Below are positions 28,483 through 36,777 of a stretch of DNA of 64,000 nt, piece by piece; within the stretch, counting starts at the first letter, position 1; every line of letters starts with the position of its first letter. Source of the DNA: RHLJ01 sp963974345 (GTDB lineage: Bacteria > Bacteroidota > Rhodothermia > Balneolales > Balneolaceae). Both the position numbers and the translations under genes were made by a program. Where the stretch lies: positions 62,001 through 126,000 of the forward strand of contig CAXBBW010000002.1 in NCBI GenBank assembly GCA_963974345.1, in the 5' to 3' direction. Below the pieces are notes generated by a model. That model was not told the DNA's origin. It saw only the letters and a program-made list of their open reading frames with translations, and did not search any database.

Positions 28483-29765
28483 GCTGTTTCTTTATTTAAT
28501 GCATAGGGCAGTTCTTCAATTCCAATCAATAGCCTTCGGATAATTTCCAAAGCAATTACTGCCGTTCGTTCTTTATTTACTAATCGATCTTTTGTAAAAA
28601 AGGCTTTAACAGCAAAATGTTGTCCTAGCCCAAAAACTCCGATCCATACTGTTCCCACAGGCTTATCCTCTGTTCCTCCTGTTGGACCTGCTATCCCAGT
28701 TGTTGATACCCCAATATCACTTCCTAGTCGATTGGCAACCCCTTTCGCCATTTGAAGAGCAACTTCTTTACTTACTGCTCCAACTGAATTCAAATCCTTT
28801 TGAAGTATCCCAAGTTGATTCACTTTTACAGAATTATCATAAGCGACTACTCCACCAAGCATATAAGCGCTACTTCCTGAAATATCTGTAATATTATTAG
28901 CTATTAGTCCACCTGTACAACTTTCAGCGGTTGAAATAGTGAGCTTCTGTTCGGTTAGCAAGTCTCCAACAGCTTCACTAATTGTGATATCCTTTGAATT
29001 GCCAAAAATAAAATCTGCAGCTTTTTCTTTAATTAAAGCTATCAGCTTTGATGATCGCATAATGGCTTCTTCTTTTGTATTTCCATTACCTGTTATCCTA
29101 AGTGTTACTTGTCCAAATGAAGGTAAAAACGCTAACGAAACATGGTTATTCAAATACGAAGATAGGTCTCCAAGTATATTATCACTTAATGTGCTCTCTC
29201 CAATTCCTGCAATTTTGATATACTCTGTATGAATGTACCCAATATAATTTGAAACCTCTCTCAACTTCGTTGCTACTCCTTTTTCCATCAAATATTTCAT
29301 TTCATAGGGTACCCCGGGGAGAACTGCTAAATAACAATCATTTTCATGAAACCACATTCCTGGCGCAGTCCCTGCTTTATTAAATAAAATCTCACAATTT
29401 TCAGGAACCATTGCTTGCCATGAATTTGACTCAGAAAAAGGAATATTTCTGCTTTTAAATAACTCTCGAATATATTCTTCTACCGACTCATCTTTTACAA
29501 GTTTGGCACTAAATAGCTCTGCAATACAAGTTTTAGTAATATCATCATGAGTGGGACCTAAACCACCAGTAGTAATCACTAGATCACTTTCCTTCATACT
29601 TTGCTGTACCGTTTCTTTAATGAGCATTTTGTCATCAGAAATAGTGTGAATACGAGTGATCTCAATCCCCAGTTCATTTAAGAATTGCCCCATCCAAGAT
29701 GCATTAGTATTAATGGTATCACCGATAAGAAGTTCGTTGCCGATTGAGACGAGTTGTGCTTTCAT
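28479..29765 (-). CDS. cinA: CinA-like competence/damage-inducible protein
   Basis: The start at 29765 gives MKAQLVSIGNELLIGDTINTN, the normal CinA N-terminus; the longer frame to 29816 adds 17 residues. At 428 residues it has both domains: the N-terminal molybdopterin-binding-like/pyrophosphatase domain (TTGGLGPTHDDITK, AGTAPGMWF, LPGVPYEM) and the C-terminal nicotinamide nucleotide amidase domain (STAESCTGGLIANNITDISG). The product is a two-activity NAD-salvage enzyme, sometimes tied to competence. It is divergent from pgsA; its last 4 bases overlap the barrel gene. Confidence 0.95.
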   Translation of the reverse strand: MKAQLVSIGNELLIGDTINTNASWMGQFLNELGIEITRIHTISDDKMLIKETVQQSMKESDLVITTGGLGPTHDDITKTCIAELFSAKLVKDESVEEYIRELFKSRNIPFSESNSWQAMVPENCEILFNKAGTAPGMWFHENDCYLAVLPGVPYEMKYLMEKGVATKLREVSNYIGYIHTEYIKIAGIGESTLSDNILGDLSSYLNNHVSLAFLPSFGQVTLRITGNGNTKEEAIMRSSKLIALIKEKAADFIFGNSKDITISEAVGDLLTEQKLTISTAESCTGGLIANNITDISGSSAYMLGGVVAYDNSVKVNQLGILQKDLNSVGAVSKEVALQMAKGVANRLGSDIGVSTTGIAGPTGGTEDKPVGTVWIGVFGLGQHFAVKAFFTKDRLVNKERTAVIALEIIRRLLIGIEELPYALNKETA

Positions 29766-29874
29766 AGTGATCAAATTCTGCATTCCAAAAGCAAAATGCC
29801 ACTTAATCTGGAACAAATATCTACCAAAAACAGTTTATAAATTTCTACTTACCAAATAATTCCTATCTTCGGCA

Positions 29875-30462
29875 ATGCACCGAATTCCCAACATCCTTAG
29901 TTCTGTCAGGATAATACTTTCACCAATTTTCTTATTTCTTTGGTTTCAGGATGAATTTCTACTGAAACTAGTGGGATTGGTAGTCTATATTATCGCTGCA
30001 GTTACCGACTACTTTGATGGCTATTATGCGCGCAAGTATGAGGTTGAAACTACTTTAGGTATCTTTTTAGATCCTCTAGCAGACAAATTTTTAACATTTA
30101 GTGGTTTTTTTGTACTCCCTTTTATCGATGAAGAACAATTTCCTTGGTGGGCTATTGGGTTAATAATTTTTAGAGACGTAGTGATCACAATTTTCCGTGT
30201 TTATACAAACCGTAAAAAGCAGCCAATGATCACAAGATTTACTGCAAAAGCTAAAACTACTATTCAAATGATCTTCCTATATCTCGGTTTAGTAGTTGGT
30301 TTGTTTAAAAATGTAGATTTCTTTCTTGGTGATTGGGTACGAATGCTTCTGGGAACAGACATACTTCTCTACCTAATGATTTTTGTGGCTTCTGTTACTT
30401 TGTATTCTGGTATAGAATACATTGTAATAAATAAATCGGTGTTCAAAAAATCATCTAGTTAA
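29875..30462 (+). CDS. pgsA: CDP-diacylglycerol--glycerol-3-phosphate 3-phosphatidyltransferase
   Basis: This enzyme makes phosphatidylglycerol phosphate in the inner membrane. The 195-residue protein starts MHRIPNILSSVRIILSP and carries the full CDP-alcohol phosphotransferase signature DYFDGYYAR...GIFLDPLADK. Several membrane segments follow. It overlaps pgpA by 1 bp (TAATG), so the two successive steps of phosphatidylglycerol synthesis are encoded together. Confidence 0.95.
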   Translation: MHRIPNILSSVRIILSPIFLFLWFQDEFLLKLVGLVVYIIAAVTDYFDGYYARKYEVETTLGIFLDPLADKFLTFSGFFVLPFIDEEQFPWWAIGLIIFRDVVITIFRVYTNRKKQPMITRFTAKAKTTIQMIFLYLGLVVGLFKNVDFFLGDWVRMLLGTDILLYLMIFVASVTLYSGIEYIVINKSVFKKSSS

Positions 30463-30947
30463 TGAAGTCGCTTAAGCTTTTTATAGGCGCTGGATTTGGT
30501 TCTGGTTTCTTCCCTTTTGCTCCAGGTACAGCAGGTAGTCTGTTTGCCGTTATCTTAATGTATTTTGTACTAAGCTTTGATCCAATACTTGGCACGCTCA
30601 TATTCATTGTTATCTCTAGTCTGTTAACTCTTTGGGTTAGTACAGTTTGTGAGGAAAAATGGGGTAAAGATCCTGGAAAAGTAGTAATCGATGAATTTGC
30701 AGGACAAGCAGTTGTATTCTTTTCCATCCCTCTTTACGGGCAGTTAATACCTGATATATTGATACTTAGCGTAGGTTTTGTCCTTTTTCGGATATTTGAT
30801 ATTTGGAAGCCATTAGGAATAAATAAAGTGCAAAAAATTGGAGGTGGCTTCGGTATTTTAGTTGATGATTTAATCGCAGGTTTTTATGCGTTTATCTGCC
30901 TAAAAACTCTTATTTTACTTTCTTCAAAATTTTTTGAACTCGCTTAA
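30462..30947 (+). CDS. pgpA: Phosphatidylglycerophosphatase A
   Basis: The 161-residue membrane protein removes the phosphate from phosphatidylglycerol phosphate. It shows GAGFGSGFFPFAPGTAGSL at the N-terminus and the DPGKVVIDEFAGQ motif, and ends with DIWKPLGINKVQKIGGGFGILVDDLIAG, all standard PgpA blocks. The start codon shares its A with the pgsA stop. pyrE follows after 46 bp. Confidence 0.94.
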   Translation: MKSLKLFIGAGFGSGFFPFAPGTAGSLFAVILMYFVLSFDPILGTLIFIVISSLLTLWVSTVCEEKWGKDPGKVVIDEFAGQAVVFFSIPLYGQLIPDILILSVGFVLFRIFDIWKPLGINKVQKIGGGFGILVDDLIAGFYAFICLKTLILLSSKFFELA

Positions 30948-30993
30948 TAAATGCGAGGTTTTATAAAAGTCAGATTAAAAGATTACAGAAAGC

Positions 30994-31638
30994 ATGATTA
31001 TTGATACTGCATTTGCACGAGAGTTAGCAGCTCATTTGTTAGAGATTAACGCTGTTATACTACGTCCAAACAAACCATTTACTTGGGCATCGGGTTGGAA
31101 TTCACCCATTTATTGTGATAACCGATTGACCTTACAGCATCCAGAAATTAGAAAAAAGATAGCTACCAAATTCGCGGATATTATAACTAAAGAGTTTCCT
31201 GAAACTGAAGTTATTACAGGAACTGCTACAGCTGGAATTCCACATGCAGCTTGGGTGGCAGACATTTTAAACAAACCAATGGCGTACGTACGTGCAAAGC
31301 CTAAAACCTATGGAATGGGAAACCAAATCGAAGGTGGTGTTGCAAAAGAGCAACCAACTGTTGTTATCGAAGATTTAATTTCTACGGGTGGATCAGCAAT
31401 TTCTGTAATCAACGTACTTCAGTTTGTTGGCGCAGATGTTCAGGCAATTATCTCTATTTTCAATTATGGTTTCGATAAATCCACAGAAAATTTTGCATCT
31501 GTAAATGTGCCTGTGTTTAATCTAACCGATTATACTACACTTGTTGAAGTTGCTGTTGAAAAAGGTTTTGTTACGAGTAACGATTTAGAACATTTGGCTG
31601 ATTGGAGAAATCATCCCGATACTTGGCCCAATAGCTAA
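30994..31638 (+). CDS. pyrE: Orotate phosphoribosyltransferase
   Basis: Cytosolic enzyme of pyrimidine synthesis, forming orotidine 5'-phosphate from orotate and PRPP. The 214-residue protein shows TGTATAGIPHAAWVAD, the YVRAKPKTYGMGNQIEG catalytic loop and the PRPP-binding TVVIEDLISTGGSAISV. The length fits. Dihydroorotase is encoded at 56455-57735 in the same window but far away. Confidence 0.95.
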   Translation: MIIDTAFARELAAHLLEINAVILRPNKPFTWASGWNSPIYCDNRLTLQHPEIRKKIATKFADIITKEFPETEVITGTATAGIPHAAWVADILNKPMAYVRAKPKTYGMGNQIEGGVAKEQPTVVIEDLISTGGSAISVINVLQFVGADVQAIISIFNYGFDKSTENFASVNVPVFNLTDYTTLVEVAVEKGFVTSNDLEHLADWRNHPDTWPNS

Positions 31639-31657
31639 AATTCTCATTAATTTAGTT

Positions 31658-31684
31658 GCCATACGGAACTTGTTTCAGTATGGC
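31658..31684 (+). terminator. Weak hairpin after pyrE
   Basis: A 7-bp stem GCCATAC / GTATGGC with a second short inner stem lies between pyrE and miaB. The tail is TC-rich without a clear T-run, so a partial terminator or spacer hairpin is the most that can be said. Confidence 0.45.
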
Positions 31685-31725
31685 CATTCATTTATTTCTT
31701 TCAAATAGAAAACAGATTATTTCCC

Positions 31726-33084
31726 TTGAATACCAAAAAATTCTTTATTGAAACCTACGGCTGCCAAATGAACTTTGCAGATTCGGAGATTGTGAATTCA
31801 ATCCTGATTGAAGACGGCATGAAGGTAGCTTCGAACGCTGAATCAGCAGATGTGATTTTAGTTAACACATGTTCAATTCGCGAGAATGCTGAAACTAAAG
31901 TTTGGAACCGACTTAAAGAATTACGGTCTATTAAGAAAAGTAATTCTGGACTTACTGTTGGTGTACTTGGTTGTATGGCTGAGCGAATAAAAGATCGAAT
32001 TATTGATGAAGAACGTTTAGTAGATATTGTTGTTGGTCCAGATGCTTATCGTGATATACCCCGTTTACTTGCTGAAGTTGATGATGGCAGAAAAGCTGTA
32101 AACGTACTTCTTTCTCTGGAAGAAACTTATGCTGATATAGCGCCCGTTAGAACTACAGGAAATGGTGTTTCATCTTTTGTTTCAATTATGCGTGGTTGCG
32201 ATAATATGTGTTCATTTTGTGTAGTTCCTTTTACTCGTGGCAGAGAACGAAGTCGCCCAATGGAAAGCATTCTTCGTGAAATTAGACAGTTAAGTGATGA
32301 AGGGTATAAAGAAGTAACTCTTCTTGGCCAAAATGTAAACTCCTATAGAGATGGAGAGAATACATTTACAGCTTTAATGGATGCTGCAAGTTTAATAAAT
32401 CCTGAAATTCGGTTTCGGTTTTCATCACCTCATCCAAAAGATTTTCCAAATGACTTACTCTATTTGATCGCAGAGCGCTCAAATCTATGTAGTTATATTC
32501 ACATTCCAGCACAGGCAGGTAGCGATACTATGCTTGAACGTATGCGTCGTCCTTACACTCGTGAAGAGTATTTAGCTCTCACCGAAAATATGAGAGAGAT
32601 CATCCCTGGAGTATCTCTTTCAACTGATATTATTGCAGGATTTTGCGGTGAAACTGAGAAAGAACATCAAGGAACAATGTCGCTAATGAAAAAAGTTGGC
32701 TATGATCTTGCATATATGTTTGCTTATTCTGAAAGGGAACGTACACTTGCGCACCGTAAGTTCGAAGATGATGTGCCTGAAGAAACAAAGAAGCGTCGAC
32801 TTTCTGAGATCATTACTCAACAAATGAATATTCAGAAAGAGCGTAATCTTAATGAAATAGGAAAGCGTCACCTTGTGCTAGTTGAAGGTACAAGTAAAAA
32901 ATCTGAAGAACAGGTTAGTGGAAGAACTGACACCAACAAAATTGCTGTTTTTGATCGAAAAGATTTTGTTAAAGGAGATTACATTGAAGTTGAAATCACA
33001 GATTGTACTTCTGCTACATTAATAGGGAAGCCTATCCAAAAAACCACCATTTCTGAATTTTATAGAGCTGCTGTAGAAGCCTAA
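31726..33084 (+). CDS. miaB: tRNA-2-methylthio-N6-dimethylallyladenosine synthase MiaB, TTG start
   Basis: A radical-SAM enzyme that thiolates adenosine 37 of tRNAs reading UNN codons. The 452-residue protein has the UPF0004 domain Cys residues (YGCQMN, NTCSIRENAE, LGCMAER), the radical-SAM triad RGCDNMCSFCVVPFTRGRE and a C-terminal TRAM domain. The next Met in frame lies in the YGCQMN motif, so TTG at 31726 must be used. The following membrane-protein gene starts immediately after its stop with GTG. Confidence 0.96.
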   Translation: MNTKKFFIETYGCQMNFADSEIVNSILIEDGMKVASNAESADVILVNTCSIRENAETKVWNRLKELRSIKKSNSGLTVGVLGCMAERIKDRIIDEERLVDIVVGPDAYRDIPRLLAEVDDGRKAVNVLLSLEETYADIAPVRTTGNGVSSFVSIMRGCDNMCSFCVVPFTRGRERSRPMESILREIRQLSDEGYKEVTLLGQNVNSYRDGENTFTALMDAASLINPEIRFRFSSPHPKDFPNDLLYLIAERSNLCSYIHIPAQAGSDTMLERMRRPYTREEYLALTENMREIIPGVSLSTDIIAGFCGETEKEHQGTMSLMKKVGYDLAYMFAYSERERTLAHRKFEDDVPEETKKRRLSEIITQQMNIQKERNLNEIGKRHLVLVEGTSKKSEEQVSGRTDTNKIAVFDRKDFVKGDYIEVEITDCTSATLIGKPIQKTTISEFYRAAVEA

Positions 33085-34554
33085 GTGAGAAGTGAAAGTA
33101 CATATTTTGCGTGCATACTATTAACTTTCATACTAGTTACGGCTAGTTTATCAGAAATTTCGTTTGCCCAAAACCGTACTAAAATTGACCTTGGGATTTC
33201 ATGGGAAGCTCCGTCCTCGACTAAAGAAATCTCTGACCAACTTTCTTTTTACCATCAAATTGATGTTCAATTTATTGAATTATCGCATCCTGTTAGTTCC
33301 ACAGTATTAGATTCTATTTCAAACTACCCTTTTCAAGTACTTATTCGCTTTGATAATAAATTTCTAATTACCTCTGAAGTACTTAATAATAGGGCTGAAA
33401 TTGTTAACCAGTACAAATCATTGATTCTCCAATACAGTGAATACGAATCAATAATTGGCTATGGATTATATTCTTTTAGTCAGTCTTTCGATTCTGAGTT
33501 TATCGGTGAATTTGAATCCATTTCCAGTGAGTTGAGCGAAATTACAAACCGGGAGTTTTATGAAATTACCTCGGGACCATTTAATGCTCTAGATTTCTCT
33601 ATTTTTGAAATTCAAAATGATTCTGTACCTGATAATATTTCTGCTTTCTTGCTATCTAAGACTTATTCTTTGAATGACCATCATTTACTAAATCAGCTAT
33701 TTAAAAGAAACCCAACCCTTCTCTTCATTAATTCGGAATGGTTAAAAGCAGCCATTTCAGAGTACCAACCTTTAAAAAAAGCGCTCCTAGACTATAATAC
33801 GGAGAGTGAATTTATTCTTCCTTTGCCACAGAAAGTAGCACTTCCAATTTCATTCAATTGGGCAGTTGTAATATTTTTAGGTATATGGATAACTTTGGGA
33901 ATACATATCTCTGTTTCTCAAACCTATAAACCGTTGATATTTAGATTTTTCACAGGTCATCGTTTTTTCGTTGATGATATAATGCGTTATCGTGAAAGAT
34001 CTTATGTGAGCGGGGTTTTTCTCTTATTGCAACATTCGCTTTTTAGCGGACTTGTTGTATATGTATTCAGCTCGTTATTGATTTCTAAAATCGGATTAGA
34101 AGCTTTATTCGCTTCTATACCACAATTAGCACTCTTTGGCAGAAATTATTTTTCTCTTTTTATTGATGGAGTTTTATTTAGCCTTTTAGGACAACTCATT
34201 GCATTAGTTTGGCTCTTTTTCCCCAGTAAATCTATGACTCATTTTAGTCAGGCCTTAACAATGTTTACTTGGATATTTCATCTCGACTTCTTGATTGTAA
34301 GTATAATGCTCATTCTTCTTTTATCAGGTGGAAGTGCTAACCTAATACTTTTCTTAGGTTTTCTGTTTCTGATAAATTGGCTACTTGCTTTTTTCCTTAC
34401 TGCTTTTGATAGTTCAAAATATCTGATTCAAAAAAGAGTAAGCTATATGCTCTATACTTTTGGACTTTATTCTCTGGTAAATGTTATGCTTCTAATCTTG
34501 ATTTTCAGCAGTGAATTTTTATTCGATTTGCTTGAACTAATTATTGTTCTTTAA
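33085..34554 (+). CDS. Multi-pass membrane protein with large N-terminal exported domain, unrecognised
   Basis: The 489-residue protein starts with GTG directly after the miaB TAA. Residues ~1-29 form an export signal (LTFILVTASLSEISFAQ). Residues 30-255 are a soluble domain (LGISWEAPSSTKEIS, VQFIELSHPVSS, QVLIRFDNKF, IIGYGLYSFSQ) whose alternation of short strands and helices resembles a TIM-barrel of a glycosidase type; that is a guess. From about 257 on there are about seven hydrophobic segments to the C-terminus. The end overlaps the convergent rpoN gene by 4 bp. I recognise no named family. Confidence 0.75.
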   Translation: MRSESTYFACILLTFILVTASLSEISFAQNRTKIDLGISWEAPSSTKEISDQLSFYHQIDVQFIELSHPVSSTVLDSISNYPFQVLIRFDNKFLITSEVLNNRAEIVNQYKSLILQYSEYESIIGYGLYSFSQSFDSEFIGEFESISSELSEITNREFYEITSGPFNALDFSIFEIQNDSVPDNISAFLLSKTYSLNDHHLLNQLFKRNPTLLFINSEWLKAAISEYQPLKKALLDYNTESEFILPLPQKVALPISFNWAVVIFLGIWITLGIHISVSQTYKPLIFRFFTGHRFFVDDIMRYRERSYVSGVFLLLQHSLFSGLVVYVFSSLLISKIGLEALFASIPQLALFGRNYFSLFIDGVLFSLLGQLIALVWLFFPSKSMTHFSQALTMFTWIFHLDFLIVSIMLILLLSGGSANLILFLGFLFLINWLLAFFLTAFDSSKYLIQKRVSYMLYTFGLYSLVNVMLLILIFSSEFLFDLLELIIVL

Positions 34555-36050
34555 ATAATCTGCTTCCTAAGCCTGGCAACAGGTTCGTTGAGTTGTTCTC
34601 GATATTTACTTACCGTTCTCCGGGCTACTTTATAACCTTTTTCGTTTAAAGCATCTGCTAGAGCTTGATCACTGAATGGGTTTCTCTTGTCTTCATTATC
34701 AATGATAGTCTGAAGAATATTTTTCACTTCTCGATTTGATACCTCTTCTCCACTTTCAGTTTCTAATCCTTCATTAAAGAAATATTTAAGCTCATATACT
34801 CCAAAATTAGTTTGAACATATTTACCATTTACCACACGGGAAATCGTTGAAATATCCATCCCAATTCGTTCGGCTACATCTTTCAAAATCATTGGTCGTA
34901 ATCCATCTCCAAATTTGAAGAAATCCTCTTGCAAAGCAACAATCGTTTTCATCGTATTCATCAAAGTATTTTGACGTTGCCTTATAGACTCGATAAACCA
35001 ACTTGCAGAATCAATTTTCCCTTTCATAAACTGCTGCGTTTGGGCATCGGCTTTTTGTTTTTTTGTTTTGATTTCATCCCACATCTGTTTGTATTCAGGT
35101 GAAATTCGAAGCGAAGGAGCATTTCTTTGATTTAAGTGAATTAAAAATTCTCCCTTACCTGTTTCACTTTGATTCGCCCCTCTCCAATACACCTCAAAAT
35201 CTGGCTCAATATAGTTCTGTGTATCCTCCATTCCATTGCTTACAGAACCTGGACGAGGGTCCATATGCCGAATAGCTTCAAAGGCTTCTTTTAAAGACTC
35301 TTCATTGGTATTTAGTTTTTGAACAAGTTTATTAAAGTGTTTTTTCTCGAATGCGGTCCATGCTTCTTTTACAATTTGTATCGCAAGATTTCTTCCCGGT
35401 AATTTCTCGCCAGCTTCTTCTAATTGAACTAATAAACAATCTTGTAGACTTGTTGAAGCAATACCAATGGGATCAAGTTTCTGAATTTGTTTCCGAACCT
35501 GTTCTACCTCTTCTACTTCTAAATAAATTCCATGATTGAAGGCGATATTATCTGCAACAGCAATTAATTCGCGTCGGAAGTAGCCATCCTCGTCTAGTGA
35601 TCCTAAAATTTGATCTGCAACGAGCTGCTCTTCATCTGAAAGATTTAATAAAGCTACCTGATTCTCTAACTCCTCCAGTAAAGATTCATTATATGGATTT
35701 GGTAAATCTCTCCATTCTTCAAGGTCGGGGTGAGTAGGAATAGAATAACTTTCTCCATCATACTCGGTATTTTCGTCGAAATCATCCCAATCTACATCAT
35801 GCTCTTCTAAGCTTTCTAAAGCTTCTTCACTTTCTTCTTTCGGGTCATCAACTTCAAGCCTCTCTTGAGATTGCTCCATAACATCTAGCTCTTCAAGAAT
35901 TGGGTTCATTTCCAATTCTTCTTTAATTCTCTGCTCTAAAGCTATGGTAGGCAACTGCAACAGTTTGATATATTGGAGCTGTTGTGGAGAAAGCTTTTGT
36001 TGTAAGCCTTGTTGAAGTTTTTGACTTATATTTTGTTGGTTACGAAGCAT
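34551..36050 (-). CDS. rpoN: RNA polymerase sigma-54 factor
   Basis: The 499-residue protein has the Gln-rich region I with LQQKLSPQQLQYIKLLQLP, an acidic region II, the core-binding/HTH region (LKDVAERIGMDISTISRVVNGKYV) and the C-terminal RpoN box ARRTVSKYRE. It directs transcription from -24/-12 promoters and needs enhancer-binding ATPases, none of which is in the window. The DUF3109 gene upstream ends 2 bp before it, so the two form a small operon. Confidence 0.97.
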   Translation of the reverse strand: MLRNQQNISQKLQQGLQQKLSPQQLQYIKLLQLPTIALEQRIKEELEMNPILEELDVMEQSQERLEVDDPKEESEEALESLEEHDVDWDDFDENTEYDGESYSIPTHPDLEEWRDLPNPYNESLLEELENQVALLNLSDEEQLVADQILGSLDEDGYFRRELIAVADNIAFNHGIYLEVEEVEQVRKQIQKLDPIGIASTSLQDCLLVQLEEAGEKLPGRNLAIQIVKEAWTAFEKKHFNKLVQKLNTNEESLKEAFEAIRHMDPRPGSVSNGMEDTQNYIEPDFEVYWRGANQSETGKGEFLIHLNQRNAPSLRISPEYKQMWDEIKTKKQKADAQTQQFMKGKIDSASWFIESIRQRQNTLMNTMKTIVALQEDFFKFGDGLRPMILKDVAERIGMDISTISRVVNGKYVQTNFGVYELKYFFNEGLETESGEEVSNREVKNILQTIIDNEDKRNPFSDQALADALNEKGYKVARRTVSKYREQLNEPVARLRKQII

Positions 36051-36052
36051 TC

Positions 36053-36634
36053 CTAATCTTCTTTTGCTCTTACATACTCACAAGCAGCTAAAAATTCATC
36101 GTACCAGTCTTGACCATATCTTCTAACTAAAGGATGTTCTAAAAATTCCGCGAGATATGTTCCTTCCTTTTCTGCCTTTTCGCAAGCTGCTGAACAAATC
36201 TTAGGTACATATTCAAAATTTGCGTAATCAAAGCCTGCTATCTTCTTCAAGCGAACAGGAAATAAATGACAGCTTAGTGGTTTTTCCCAGTTAAAACGTC
36301 CTTCAAAATAAGCTTTTTGGATAGCACAATAGGCTACTTCATTCTCATCATACTTTACAAATATACATTCTGCTTTATCAACACATGAAATTTCATAGCC
36401 TGCTTTTTCACTTCCTATAACTACGCCATCTCTTTCTGCTACTTCAACTGCTCTAGGGTTCAATTCATCTTTTAGTAATCTGTATGCTTTATGAAGAACT
36501 GGTATCTCTCCTTTAACAACGGGAGCACCCGCATCTCCTACAACGCAACAAGCTCCTTTACATCTTGGAAGGTCGCAAGCAAACTTTGCAGTTGCTATTT
36601 CATCGGCTAATATAGTATCTCCTACTTTAATCAT
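36053..36634 (-). CDS. DUF3109 family protein
   Basis: The start at 36634 (MIKVGDTILADEIATAKFACDL) fits the family better than a Met five codons upstream. The 193-residue protein is Cys-rich with CDLPRCKGACC near the N-terminus, SCVDKAECIF, YCAIQKAYFEG, PLSCHLFPVRL and KICSAACE, i.e. a probable metal or Fe-S cluster pattern. DUF3109 members are common in Bacteroidota and have no established function. It precedes rpoN by 2 bp. Confidence 0.88.
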   Translation of the reverse strand: MIKVGDTILADEIATAKFACDLPRCKGACCVVGDAGAPVVKGEIPVLHKAYRLLKDELNPRAVEVAERDGVVIGSEKAGYEISCVDKAECIFVKYDENEVAYCAIQKAYFEGRFNWEKPLSCHLFPVRLKKIAGFDYANFEYVPKICSAACEKAEKEGTYLAEFLEHPLVRRYGQDWYDEFLAACEYVRAKED

Positions 36635-36777
36635 GGAGCCAATATACAAACATCATGCCATAACACGATATGGTTTGGTTTAAATATTCATTTATAAATC
36701 AAGATTTAACAATTTTGAAAACTATTGTACTTTATATTCTATCATTAGTTGGTCAATCAATCAAACTTTTTACTCCT

